A stretch of 64,000 bases of DNA, taken from the NCBI GenBank assembly GCA_030549495.1, contig JAUIRK010000052.1:248001-312000 (forward strand), in the 5' to 3' direction. The notes beneath the pieces were generated by a model that did no database searches, was not told the DNA's origin, and saw nothing but the letters and a program-made list of their open reading frames with translations. This DNA is from Nectonema munidae. Taxonomy: Eukaryota; Nematomorpha; Nectonematoida; Nectonematidae. This document shows positions 49,001-57,284 of the stretch, piece after piece (position 1 is the stretch's first letter; each line of letters starts with the position of its first letter). Position numbers and translations under genes: made by a program.

Positions 49001-52000
49001 TATGCATGCCAAGTTGCTTGGGAGAAGCTAAGACTCAACTGCTTCTATATATCAGGATAGGATTATAATGGCAGGTGCAAAGTACGAGAACGCAAGTCTT
49101 CTGGATATGATGAGGAGAGTGAATCCTGGCTGATGCAAACATAGAGTGGATGGAAATAGAAGTGTACTACTTTACATGGTCAGAAGGAAGAAATGGTATC
49201 GATCGTGAAATCCCTACTTCTGCAAGCATATCATTGACAGAAAAGAAAACACAACACGCTCACCACAACTGAAAAGAGAGGGAGAAAGTAATGAGTTGAT
49301 GTTGTATAGCGACAGCGTAACCTTGTTGCTGATTTTTACACCGTACTCAAATTTATCAGTAGTAGTATTATTAATGACAATCGATAAAACGTAAAACTTT
49401 TGTGTGTAAAAGACTGAGTGTTGCATGAAAACAATATATCATTTATATTCACGAGGAAAGAGCAAAGACTTTAATATTCAGTCTACACGCTCAGCTGTAT
49501 ATAAATAGTTTTGTTTCAAGAAAAATGTAACTCCGGTGAATTGCCATTTTAAAGCTAAGACACACAACACTACACTCTCTCTCTCTATGATTTGTCTTTG
49601 CTTAGTTATTTGGTTGAACACAACGAATTTTTCAGCCAAATAAATTTTCCTTTAGCAAAGTGTTTTTAAAAGCCTGTTTTTGAATAAAATATGGAAAGAT
49701 TTGCAAAATTTATATAATTGGGTCGACAATCTTGCGAAAGAGTTATGACATCTGTTCGCCAACTGTTCTGCCAATTTCGCCATGACAAATGCTTAACGCG
49801 AAATTAGCAGCACAGTTATTATTGACAAAAATAATTTGAGAAAAGTAGCGTTGGTATATAATTTCAGTTTCTTAACCACAAGTTTTTGACTATCAACATA
49901 CAAAATATTTCCTTCAGTCCGAGAATTTATGAAGAACGTAGGAAAACTCGATCAGTAATAGCATAGATAAATATAAATAAGAAAAAAATATTAAATAATA
50001 TAAATTAGATAGTATAAATATTTTAAAAATTGCTATGCAAGTCATTAAATAGGGGCATCAGTAGAGTTAGCTAGATGCTGGATTCGATAACTCAAGGTTT
50101 AGGGTTCGATCCCGCATAAAGCCTGCTTTCCTCATAGTTTGATACAAGCGGCGCAACTGTGCCTTCTCGATGAAAACACCATATGGTACCTTTTTACCTT
50201 TAAATCTCGAATTCTTAAATTGTAGACCAATTTATGCTTTAGCAGTTCTTGAATTATGGACAATAGCGATCGCGAACAAAAATTAGTTTTAAAAATTAGC
50301 CTTGAAATATGATTAATTATATTTTAGCATAAAAATTATTTTTTAATTATTTCAAAATCAATCTTCGCCTATTTTATTTTATTCATGGAATCGTTCCTTC
50401 TACTTTATCTAATCGATCCATAGAACCGAAGTGTAACTACACTGTTCATACTTGGTACACGTACTGTGTGAGCGAAAAAAAACATAAGCAAATAAGTAAT
50501 AAATAAGAGTATATTTTGAACTAAAGCATTGGACGCGCCTATACTCTATGCAACCCATGTCTTTCCATAACCGTTTGAAATTTTTAAGCGGTTATGTATC
50601 CGTCCTATTTTCTGAAACGGCATGTACCCGTTCCTATTTTTTGTATGCGCCTAAAACTTCCCATCACTTTCTCTGATAATTTATTTCATTTTTATATGTT
50701 ATAGAAGCATAATCTTCATCCAATATTTTTTACAACTATCAGCCCTCCTTAACCCATTAAGTCCCAATGTTCCCATTTGGGAACATAAGTAATTTCATCT
50801 TCGTCTGCTTTTTTCAATGACATCGTCTGCGTTTTTTTAAATATCGTCTGATTTCTATGGTACTTAATGGGTTAATGATACACCCACTCATGTCACAACA
50901 TAAGTGAGCTTGTGAGCAGCATATAAGATGAGGTGCACTAAGATGTGCATTGGAACTCTATGATGAATGTACATGAAATGATGCCAAACTCATTCATACA
51001 CATTTATTGTGCCATTTTTTAACGTATACCTGCACGTACTCGTCTTTGTGTTATTTTAAAAATTTTTACCCGCCAAAACAGGCACATGAGAAAGAGAAGC
51101 AATTCTTTTAAATGTCCCTCGACTAGTTTCTCCCATATTTTTCAAAAATTTAAAGAGTGGAAAAAAGAAAGAAGCCATATATGGATTTCGCAACATTGCA
51201 AAAAACCTGTAAACTTGAAAATTAAAAAAGGTTAGTAAAATTTAACGGAATAAATCTGAAGATTATGCTGAAAAGAGAAACAAGATTCCTACCACATGGC
51301 TAATTATTATCATAATGAGTAAACTCATTAATAATCATCTAAATTTGAAAAAAAATTTTAAATAAGATGGCCCACAAGGGATAATATTTTTCTACCTTTT
51401 TTCAATTCTTAACCATTTACAGTGCCTTTACTTCCTATAAGAATAAATCATTGTTTTCTTTGACGTATATTACAAGTCGTAATCAGAGGATTGCATATGG
51501 AAAAAATATATCTATTTTCATGATATAAACGTTTTGGAGACGACTCAGAGAAATTCTTGGCTACGTCACTGCCTATGATGCTAATTAAGTCCAGGCTGTT
51601 TGATTTTTTTTGTTTCGAACAAGAGATATTAAATAACTGAAATTGTTTAGAATATGGTATAAGTATATGTACTATTTTTTGAAAACTTAAGTACCCAATG
51701 GAACATATTCTAGAAAGGAAACTTATTTTGACCAAAATTTCGAAGATCTAAAATCAAAACATTTTTGCACTTAATACATAAAAAAGATTTCGGTAAAATA
51801 AACAAATCATATTTTAAGATATTAACAATATTCACATAACAAGCATCATGGAACTAAAAAAACTAGGTATATATATTGAAATTTTATCATCTCCTTTCAA
51901 AAATATTAAAAAAATGTCAAAAAAAATTTTTTAATCATATTGTTATTGTCATTGTTTTCTAAATTGTAATTATAGAATTTTGATATAAAATTTATTTCAT

Positions 52001-52316
52001 GTAATTGTTTAAAATTTTAAGGCAGATATGTGTCAATTTCATGGACCAAATATATCAGCATCAAATCCTTTGAAAAGAAACCTTTAGCTTCAATTTGTGA
52101 TATTTAAATTTAAGAATATAGTAGAAATAAATTAGAAAATATGAATTATAATAAGTAAAATAAAGAAAAACAAAAAAAAATACCTTTTTTTGTTTCATTA
52201 GTCAAATTTTTATTAGAAAATTTATCGAATTGAACATTTTCTTTATTAGAATCAGAAGCATAGTGATCAACGAGTCGATTGGTTTCTGAAGCTAAGGAAT
52301 CAAATTCGTCGGTCAT
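25014..52316 (-). CDS. Rtnl1: Reticulon gene, whole model of 7 coding exons, ~230 aa
   Basis: The coding exons in transcript order are 52316-52184, 39784-39577, 38514-38376, 31442-31373, 31249-31203, 25173-25141 and 25076-25014. Every intron has GT...AG ends, and all phases join without a frame break. The protein has a 44-residue acidic, polar N-terminus followed by a reticulon homology domain of about 185 residues. That domain has two long hydrophobic hairpins (centred on exons 2 and 4-5) around a hydrophilic loop, the family layout. Reticulons insert as wedges into the tubular endoplasmic reticulum and shape its curvature. Arthropods usually have one general reticulon, hence the symbol. The last residues (QFNK) lack the dilysine-type KRKAE ending of vertebrate reticulons. 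Alternative 5' exons are common in this family and may exist in the 12.4-kb first intron. Confidence 0.9.
25141..25173 (-). CDS. Rtnl1: Reticulon coding exon 6 (33 bp)
   Basis: This 33-bp exon has clean acceptor ttttcag|GATAAA and donor AAAG|gtacat. It encodes DKLDGVIKNIK, which takes the place of the QAQIDHYL..ANK helix start in relatives. Phase 0 on both sides fits its neighbours. It is separated from exon 5 by a 6-kb intron containing a piggyBac element. Confidence 0.82.
26176..28208 (+). mobile_element. piggyBac transposon, ~2.0 kb
   Basis: The left end CACTAGAACGACGG directly follows TTAA (26172-26175). The right end is its inverse, CACTAGAACACCTG. Both ends share ten or more bases and have a gaccc/gggtc motif a short way in (gtcattttgaccc on the left, gtctttttgacccc on the right). 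The right-hand target now reads taga rather than TTAA, so it has mutated or the end is slightly degraded. It contains one piggyBac transposase and lies in intron 5 of the reticulon gene, on the opposite strand. Confidence 0.88.
26443..28042 (+). pseudogene. piggyBac transposase, decayed
   Basis: The N-terminal half (26443-27075, intact) starts with an acidic Ser/Thr-rich tail. It continues with SFLSSWLLFIDAYIL-like DDE_Tnp_1_7 sequence and RDRFCEILRFLRF. After a stop and frame change, the catalytic Asp residues appear in TVDEQLFP (about 27154), VTTDNFFTS (about 27391) and GVDVLDQMARIYS (about 27682). The last block (to 28042) carries RRWPIHTFYNILDLAAINAY and ends in a Cys-rich finger with CCNCHK. 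At least two frame changes and two stops interrupt it, so no full protein can be made. Overall order and length (~530 residues if whole) match piggyBac. Confidence 0.88.
28209..30100. other. Reticulon intron 5; no gene seen
   Basis: AT-rich intronic DNA. An inverted TTAACCCATCAG counterpart lies at 28460-28475. Otherwise no coding or terminal-repeat signal is visible. Confidence 0.35.
30142..30183 (-). ncRNA. Hammerhead-ribozyme-like motif
   Basis: The minus strand reads GTGGAA, CTGATGAG, a GGTT-CAAT-AGCC hairpin, GAAA, CCGGGC, then TTTCAC. That is a stem I candidate (GTGGAA with TTTCAC, one G-U pair), the hammerhead core CUGAUGA...GAAA, a short stem II and a very short stem III. Minimal hammerheads of this kind are known from Penelope-like elements and retrozymes. 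The base triplet at the cleavage site reads GGC instead of the usual NUH. Stem II has one awkward pairing, so this copy is probably inactive. The surrounding 30050-30250 sequence may be the terminal part of such an element. Confidence 0.45.
30437..30600. mobile_element. Possible hAT MITE remnant
   Basis: A CAGGGGCGCATATCC start followed by a G run is mirrored by gctcgcccctccccc and ctccacggatgag near 30570-30595. The same left end occurs at 7364. The ends are not cleanly inverted and no target duplication was seen. Confidence 0.35.
31203..31249 (-). CDS. Rtnl1: Reticulon coding exon 5 (47-bp microexon)
   Basis: This 47-bp exon follows a 123-bp intron. It reads (V)FVFVFTFPKFYDTYH, aligning with the family's LIS.FS.P..YE.H stretch that closes the second hairpin. 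The acceptor is tttttttag|TTTTT and the donor CAT|gtaaga. It would be missed by ORF scanning, because the adjacent intron is also open in this frame. Confidence 0.88.
31373..31442 (-). CDS. Rtnl1: Reticulon coding exon 4 (second hairpin, first half)
   Basis: This 70-bp exon reads FAFLLWLLTYIGRWFNGFTL and then LCL. It aligns with the family's F.VLMW.(F/L)TY(V/I)G..FNG.TLL. It ends in phase 1 at G|gtaatg. The acceptor is ttttctag|TTTGC. Confidence 0.93.
33191..35307 (+). pseudogene. Non-LTR retrotransposon (CR1/L2-like), 5' half with ORF1 and endonuclease
   Basis: The left part (33191-34200) has a Cys-rich ORF1-like stretch (KRCRWCIRK, CYICIGL, FTCKVC), like the PHD-type finger of CR1-group ORF1. 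It is followed by a degenerate zinc-knuckle region (FLGHKASNCT). The frame 34273-34755 is an APE-type endonuclease: VLCLQECWF, GLAFFVNKKL, NNFYRAPHNL and ILGDFNLDV. A second frame (34709-35032) adds IDNLLIS and the catalytic SDHLPI box. A lysine-rich linker runs to 35307. The reverse transcriptase is absent. This copy retains 5' sequence but lacks its 3' half, the opposite of normal 5' truncation. It has several breaks. Confidence 0.75.
35420..35676. mobile_element. Charlie/ZBED-like hAT MITE, 257 bp
   Basis: The ends CAACGTTTTTCAAACT and AGTTTGAAAAACGCTG are inverted repeats. The interior has gcatcgcgaccca and ggtcgggacccaca, the usual body of Charlie-type elements. Flanking octamers gactagac and gactggac differ at one base, supporting an 8-bp target duplication of moderate age. 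An identical 16-base end occurs at 58036-58051. Confidence 0.82.
36200..36707. mobile_element. Tigger/pogo-like MITE, ~508 bp
   Basis: The left end CAATCAGAAGTCGTTTATCC and the right end, read inverted, TGTCAGACCTCGTTTATTCG share most positions. TA flanks both sides. The ends match those of the Tigger element at 45063-47474 (TCAGACCTCGTT...CCGACA), so this is probably a non-autonomous relative. No transposase lies inside. Confidence 0.7.
36708..38375. other. Reticulon intron 3; no gene, possible further Tigger-like ends
   Basis: Segments at 37612-37760 (gtctgacaactcaaattcgg, taattcgacattg) and 38230-38265 (gacttcgagttaacgggagt) resemble worn Tigger terminal sequence but do not pair cleanly. 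There is a (CATT)n run near 37946-37970 and short GT/GA runs near 36925-36950. Confidence 0.35.
38376..38514 (-). CDS. Rtnl1: Reticulon coding exon 3 (hydrophilic loop)
   Basis: This 139-bp exon reads EYLQQDVCVSPEYSNKVGKC and continues to ARHIFLIEDIVDTGK. It corresponds to the Nogo-66-type loop, with the conserved (R)FLV(D/E)D(L/I)VDS-like end. The first base completes the Lys codon left by exon 2. The donor is GGAAAG|gtttgc. Confidence 0.95.
38670..38799 (-). mobile_element. TTAA-flanked piggyBac-like MITE, copy 1
   Basis: Bounded by TTAA on both sides (38666-38669 and 38800-38803). The ends are CCCATTTAAGACC and GGTCGTAAATGGG. The interior contains gcagacgatatcta and aacgcagacgattt, in inverse orientation to the copies at 44636 and 50753. 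It lies in reticulon intron 2. Confidence 0.8.
39335..39514. mobile_element. hAT-like remnant, ~180 bp
   Basis: The ends CAGTGATTCTCA and, inverted, CAGTGTTTCTCC resemble Charlie-type termini. The interior is worn and the flanking octamers do not match. It lies in reticulon intron 2. Confidence 0.4.
39577..39784 (-). CDS. Rtnl1: Reticulon coding exon 2 (first hydrophobic hairpin)
   Basis: This 208-bp exon reads (A)KDLIYWRNPKETAVVFICIA, then a ~35-residue hydrophobic hairpin, then VYQSVANTLNKSKDGHVFK. It is the clearest reticulon signature in the window: DLIYWR...K..V.F and the loop start K..DGHPF in relatives. The acceptor tttag|CG and donor TTCAA|gtaagt are both good. Confidence 0.95.
39785..42050. 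other. Reticulon intron 1, 3' part; one unassigned open frame
   Basis: The longest frame here, 40561-41061 (+, 166 codons), has no recognisable domain. It contains short basic stretches (KRGGRAVRQGRR) but ordinary AT-rich codon usage, and it overlaps nothing conserved. I treat it as unproven. A repeated-looking patch at 41900-42045 is more GC-rich but could not be assigned. Confidence 0.3.
42051..42180 (+). mobile_element. TTAA-flanked MITE, subtype B, copy 1
   Basis: Perfect TTAA on both sides (42047-42050, 42181-42184). The ends are CCGGTTATCGACCA and TGGTCGTTAACGGG, inverted repeats with two mismatches in 14. The interior holds atcgtctacg and tagatatcgttt, related to subtype A copies. Confidence 0.85.
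42480..42593 (+). mobile_element. TTAA-flanked MITE, subtype B, copy 2
   Basis: Bounded by TTAA (42476-42479 and 42594-42597). The body is nearly the same as the copy 300 bp to the left, including cttctctgctttacactaga. Two copies so close, each with its own TTAA, suggest separate insertions rather than one duplication. Confidence 0.85.
44473..44580. mobile_element. TTAA-type MITE, degraded subtype B copy
   Basis: Contains cagacgatatctaa, aacgcagacgatttt and an acgttaacgg end near TTTAA. The left end is worn. A 16-base palindrome (GTCGACTATAGTCGAC) lies inside at 44550-44565. Confidence 0.5.
44636..44763 (+). mobile_element. TTAA-flanked piggyBac-like MITE, copy 2
   Basis: Left TTAA at 44632-44635; the right target now reads TCAA. 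The ends are CCCATTAAGCCCC and GGTACTTAATGGG. The interior matches the copy at 50753 almost base for base (gggaacataagtaatttcat). Confidence 0.85.
45511..46968 (-). pseudogene. Tigger/pogo transposase, interrupted and decayed
   Basis: Order on the minus strand: an N-terminal psq/CENP-B helix-turn-helix piece (46968-46777, KREICTYKSDHPRS); a CENPB-type second domain (46751 onward, ALYMWFTDVSARGASI, SSGWLDRFKKLHGI); and the DDE catalytic domain in pieces. The DDE pieces hold NMDETGLFFRL, VCDNATSHKQAGLKL and PPNSTSHIQPMDAGI, which supply the three acidic residues. The catalytic region is split by the inserted 160-bp Helitron-like end between KVYCDYYSN and LKTLTDSRE. Several frame changes separate the blocks. 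The C-terminus ends at 45511. Confidence 0.85.
46037..46195 (+). mobile_element. Helitron-like 3' end fragment, ~159 bp
   Basis: Begins near gtcctagaatcacagtagca, two units of a 35-bp repeat that is the reverse complement of the 8-10 kb minisatellite family. It then runs through a hairpin (TCTCG...CGAGA) and GACAAACACAGGGACCGT to CTAG at 46195, followed by T. The 3' terminus matches the one at 8131 over about 40 bases. It sits inside the Tigger transposase, so it inserted later than that element. About 15 residues of the transposase are missing at the junction. Confidence 0.65.
47573..47702 (+). mobile_element. tRNA-derived SINE, copy
   Basis: Begins GCGTGAGTAAGGTTGGTTAG like the copy at 2575-2721 and continues with a mutated B box (tgttcgatctcgc) and the shared tail (gtgccttctcgatgaaaata). 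Plus orientation, in reticulon intron 1. Confidence 0.75.
47703..50049. other. Reticulon intron 1; no gene seen
   Basis: AT-rich intronic DNA. Small open frames lack recognisable content. There is a short CT run at 49576-49588. Confidence 0.35.
50050..50206 (+). mobile_element. tRNA-derived SINE, best B box copy
   Basis: Contains a clean B box (GGGTTCGATCCCGC) and the shared tail gtgccttctcgatgaaaaca, ending at ggtacctttttaccttt. Its head (ggggcatcagtagagttagc) lines up with the copies at 2575 and 47573. Confidence 0.8.
50753..50871 (+). mobile_element. TTAA-flanked piggyBac-like MITE, copy 3 (cleanest)
   Basis: Intact TTAA on both sides (50749-50752 and 50872-50875). The ends are CCCATTAAGTCCC and GGTACTTAATGGG. 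The 119-bp body carries the palindromic ttcccatttgggaa and the cgtctgcg and atatcgtctga motifs. It lies in reticulon intron 1. Confidence 0.9.
50876..52183. other. Reticulon intron 1, 5' part; no gene seen
   Basis: No supported feature. The minus-strand frame at 51448-51735 has no recognisable domain. Confidence 0.35.
52184..52316 (-). CDS. Rtnl1: Reticulon coding exon 1 (start codon)
   Basis: The ATG at 52316-52314 opens a frame of 44 residues, MTDEFDSLASETNRLVDHYA and onward to ...NETKK. A one-base overhang precedes the donor AAAG|GTATTT, which fits the acceptor of the next exon at 39784 exactly (G + CG = Ala). The segment is acidic and polar with no membrane span, as in the variable N-termini of reticulons. 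Assignment to this gene rests on phase compatibility and position, since this part of the family is not conserved. Confidence 0.7.
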
Positions 52317-53997
52317 TTTGTTGGCTTTAATATTAAAAAAGAAAATTAAAAGATGAGCAAAATAAAATTTGAAAATTTTAACTTGTTTGAAGATATATAT
52401 CAATTCAATCTAATTTTTTTATATATGTTTGATCTTTAAATAAATTTGTCATAAATTTTTAGTTAAATTAACTATATTAGATAGAAATAAAAAAATCATG
52501 GAAAGATTATTTCTTCATTTCGAAAAAAATAAAATATTATTAATTTTTTTTAATTGAGAACCTGTTCAAAAAGTAAGACGTTAATTTTATCTTCCTCTAA
52601 AAGGTAAAATGTGGGAGAAAATTTAATCGTTTTTAGAAACTTATGATTCCAATCTATTCATTTCTTATGGAGGCGTTCACTAAAATTTACCTCTTCTTCG
52701 TTATTGTTGTATTCATTTGCATCTCTCTAAATGAAACTTTCTTGCATCCTATTGTTGTCCATATCAGTCTGAACTTCATAAATCAGGTTAAAAAACATAC
52801 TTTTATATACCTAAGTTGATTATTCCTTTAAGGAACCTAAAGTCAAAGAGGATGTCTCAAATTTTCCCTAGCAAACCGCTTTTTGATTTCATCAAATTTT
52901 AATCAAGTTCAACAAGAAACAATAAGATTTCTTCAAAAAATTTTCTGATAATTTAATATTTACATTTACAAGAAACTTTCAACAAGCCAATCTCACCAAA
53001 CCCTCTTCTCCACTGTTACAAATACACGAAAATGTCAGTGCACATAAGATTTTTATACGATGTTGATAACCAAACACATCCACTTCACACTAAACTCTCT
53101 AAACACTCTACTCTCTTTTTAGATAACAGCTATTCTATCCTTTTTCTAATTATATTAATTACCTAATAGTAAACTTCAAAAGTAGTCTAAAATTCTCAAT
53201 TCATTTAAATAATTTTATGAAAACTCTCAGTCACGCTTTTTCTCAAAGATCTCATCTGCTACTAATGAAACATTCGTTCACATCAAATAAAATAACTCAT
53301 CCTTGATCTCTCCAGTTATTGAATATGGTATCCAAATTTTGGGCTTCTTGTTAAAATAAGCACCAAATATTTAGTTTCTAAACAAAATTCGTCTCTTTGT
53401 TCATACATTACCAACGGCTATCATTCTATGATTTTAGCTCTTCTGTCATAATCAAATTTGCAACAAATGTAGCAAAAGAAATAGCACAACGACTCATTCA
53501 ATAAGCTTTGTAAAAATAAGTTTTTAGCGAACTAACCACACCTTCATTCCAAATCGATGAATCTCATAAATGTATGTTTACATGCGAATCAAAGAAAATA
53601 TACTAAGCGTTTCATTTACATGCTACTTTTTATAAGCTTCTCCAATTTTAATATTTCAGACTCACTTCTCACATTAAATCAAATGCTATCAATTTTTGAA
53701 TTCAAAATTTTAAGTCTCATATATGCCTGAGATTAAATCACGAACTAAAATGAACTTTCGCCACTAAAGGATAATTTATTTATTCCCTGGCAGGAAAAAA
53801 AGAACCCATAATCACTTTCAAACACACAATATCCCCTTTCCCTCTTTTCAAATTTTTTTTCCTTTAGTTAGCTATACTCATTATTTCCATGCACACGCTG
53901 CTGATCACTTACATATACATCCTAAAAAACTCGATTGTTAACCAATTAAAATGATTTTATAGGCGACCTCTGACAACAACTTCATATTCTCTGTCCC
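52317..53997. other. Upstream of reticulon; no gene, strand-asymmetric stretch
   Basis: It should contain the reticulon promoter and 5' untranslated sequence, but no element can be named. From about 52950 to 53950 the plus strand is rich in C and poor in G, the mirror of the bias at 4240-4930. Confidence 0.35.
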
Positions 53998-54139
53998 CAG
54001 TGACGTAGCTAGAAATTGGAAATTGGTGTGGCTAAATATATATATACATGCCCATGTTTATATAAAAATAAACCCTAAATCCAAAAAGGAAGTTAGGGGA
54101 CTATGCCCCTACCCCTGCCCCCACTATCTACGCCCCTGA
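53998..54139. mobile_element. Possible hAT MITE, ~142 bp
   Basis: The ends CAGTGACGTAGCTAG and, inverted, CAGGGGCGTAGATAG match at most positions. The interior has a ccctaccccctgcccc-like run typical of this MITE style. No clean octamer duplication was found. Confidence 0.5.
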
Positions 54140-54895
54140 TCGTTCCTCGAAGAATAGCTAATTTTAATTTCTTCTTCTTACAATCACTAATCTCCTGTAA
54201 AGCTCATATTAATTTCATATATGGTTACTTCAATAACAAGAAGTTTATACCACTGCGTTCAACACTTCATCATTATATGTAAGATTTTCAGAAGCCATTG
54301 TCAAAACCTTATTTTGGTAATTTAAAAGCCTCTTTATACTATATAAAAAATCAGTCCTATTAAAAAGTTTTCCTATTTTTGGCTCCTGAAAATTAAAAGA
54401 AAGACATAATAAGTAATCTGCAAAAATTGTTTAATTAACTTAATTGGAAAATTAATTTTTTTATCGTACTATTTTGCAGGAGCTAAGAATATGGAAAAGT
54501 TTCACAACTTAAAAATTTATTATTCAAAGTGACATTATATTCAATTGTTTATTTTGTCAATTATTCAAAAAGTATAAAAAGTTAAAAATTGATATTTGTT
54601 TTTCAAACAATCAAAATATGAAAGCTTGATCAATTCTCAAGAATTCAATATAACCCAGAGGACAAAACTACACATTCTTTAACACTTCCAGTAATAATGC
54701 ATACATTGCCCAGTGAAATTTGTTTGCATACCCTCATATCAATATTATAATTTATTAATACCCATTATCTTCACAAGTTCAGACTATTTTATAACACAAA
54801 GTACAACTAAGCATGGACCTAATTCGTCTTCTAAACTAAAAAGTTTTCCATTAAAATTAAATTCTTTCATAAATACAATAAAAATTGTTTAAGGG

Positions 54896-55796
54896 TACAA
54901 TAGAGTGGGCACTCACCCATTCGCGGCCCCGCATATTCGCGAATTTTGTTATCAATTTTTTTTTTTAATTTAGTAAATTTCTTACAACAATTTTTAGCAC
55001 AAAAACGACCGTATTCACCCTGATGGTAAAAAATTTGAAAATAATGTCAGTTATTATAAAATAAAGAATAAGAATAAAGAGTTGCTTAAGTGAGTATAGG
55101 TAATTAGTAAATAATTTTAAAATGACAATGGGATTTATAAGCTTTTGTTTCTCTTTTCATCACTATGAAAATATAACGAAGCCATCTGCAAAAAAACCAT
55201 GTTCCTAAACAGGGTCAAGAAAAGTAATCAAGCTACACCCGAAAAAAATACTCGATTTTTTGATTCTCCTGAAGAAACTACACTTCCTTCTAAAGAAACG
55301 ACCCCTCCTCTTGAAGAAATGACAAATCTTAGTGTACAAAGAGAATGAATTGCCTGAACATTAAAAGCAGCATCTAAGAAGAAAATTTTATTGATAATAT
55401 AACATTTGAATATAGGCATAAAACTATATTATCAATGAATGAATAGAATAAATTTGCAGGCTTTACAATAGAGGCGAAAAAGGAGGTCTTCATACTCTTT
55501 TAATAAATTAAAAGCTGTGGCATTACATCAATGTCACCATAATCATCTTCATTGTAGGGCAACAGTAAATTTCATCATCATCATTCATTATTGTAGATTA
55601 AAAATAAAATTATAATGTTTTTAATTCATCATTACTACATATTACTGTATTTTAATGAGTAGGAGTGTCTTTAAAATGTGTTTGGTAAGAATATTTTATC
55701 GTATATAATATCACACATAGGCGTTTCAAAACTGTGTCTATAATTCGCGGGATGGAAAGAAACGTAACCCCAGCGAATAGCGGGGGAATACCGTAA
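54896..55796. mobile_element. Tigger-like element remnant, ~0.9 kb
   Basis: The left end CAATAGAGTGGGCACTCACC leads into cattcgcggcccc. The right end, inverted, reads CGGTATTCCCCCGCTATTCG. The '(C)TATTCGCGGGG' core and TA flanks resemble one pogo/Tigger subgroup. The inside has only scraps of coding sequence. Confidence 0.55.
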
Positions 55797-55946
55797 TTAA
55801 ATTTATCGATAAATTAATATTTTTCACAACAAGTTGTAATCTTATCTAATAAGTTAAAAATTCGAAACTGATATTTTTCATTGGAAATGACGAAGCTTCT
55901 TTATTATGGTTAAGAACTGCCCAACTTATTTACTAATTGGCTAAGA

Positions 55947-56811
55947 TAGGGTTGCCAGACGTCCCTATTTTTCGGGACTTGTCCAGATTTATATTATTTT
56001 GTCCCGCGTCCCGAATGCACAACTAGGGGACACCATTTGTCCCGATTTTAGCTTCCATAAAAAAAAACTAGAATTATGAAATTTTTAGTTTTAAACTTAA
56101 TTTTCTTATCTTATCATTTTTTATAGAAAAAAAAATATTTATTAAAAAAAAATCTAAATTGCATATAGATTAAATATTAAATATAAGGCACGTAAGTCTA
56201 GTAACTAAATTTTGATATGGTTTCAAACTTCATTTTTTTATAATAACCAAAAAAACGTGTGAATTCAAAACAGAATGAGCCACTTCAAAGATTTCACACA
56301 CGATAAATAAATAATAAAACATATTTATTTTTATATATTTACAGTACATTGATTAGTTAGTATGTCATCTAAATATAAAAAAATATACATAACTATGTCA
56401 AGATGAAAAACACATCAATATAATAATATGTAATTCCGACATCCGATTATTCTAGAATTTTTCAATAATCCTCTTAGTGAAGCTTACTTATATTTTGTTC
56501 ATAGTCTTGATTTTGTTTTCAGCAGTAGAATTATGAAAATTGAAAAAAGAAAAAACAGTTTTATTGAAGTTCTCGTTTGCCTGAATGAAATTACGCCTAT
56601 ACAATAAGATTTTATAAATATTTAACGTTACAATTAGTCAAGTTTAAACCCAATTTTATCAAAACAGCTTTGTGTGTCACGAAAAAATTCATTTGTTTAA
56701 AATTATTTATATTAATAATTTAATAATAATTAGTTTTTATTAGTAATAAACTTAACATTATTCTGTCATAAAAGTGTCCCGATTTTTTATTTTTGAAATC
56801 TGGCAACCCTA
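55947..56811. mobile_element. hAT element, 865 bp, perfect TSD, no transposase
   Basis: Perfect 13-bp ends TAGGGTTGCCAGA are inverted at both termini. The identical octamer ggctaaga lies on both sides (55939-55946 and 56812-56819). Subterminal gtcccg repeats occur on each side (gacgtccc, tgtcccgcgtcccg, gtgtcccgatt). No transposase-like coding was found, so it moved in trans. The intact duplication indicates a fairly recent insertion. Confidence 0.92.
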
Positions 56812-57284
56812 GGCTAAGACCATATAAAAACGAAGAAAAAACCTTAAATAAAACTAACATGATTGATTTATTCAAAAAATATATTTTATTTAATCCACAA
56901 CCAAATTTTAAATTTCATCTTCAATCATTTAACCTACCTACCCTCAAAAAATAAATATTTTATATTGCCAAGTGCTCAGATTAGGATATCAAATTTTCCC
57001 CTGAATATTAAGATAATGAATCCCAATTATAGCAATTTTCAAGATATAATATCAAATATAAATTCGGAATTTTATAGAAATTCTTAAAATGATCTTTTTG
57101 ATGAATTACTTTTACAATGATTATATAGAATAATAAATTCTAAATTTAATAACAATTTAGAGTTTATTAAATCAAACTATAATGATTACATTCAAAATTA
57201 GATATGGAAAAAAGACTCAATTTTATGAATCAATCAGAAAAAATTATAGGTATTAATGGGCAAAATTTGTTAGCTCCCTGTTTT

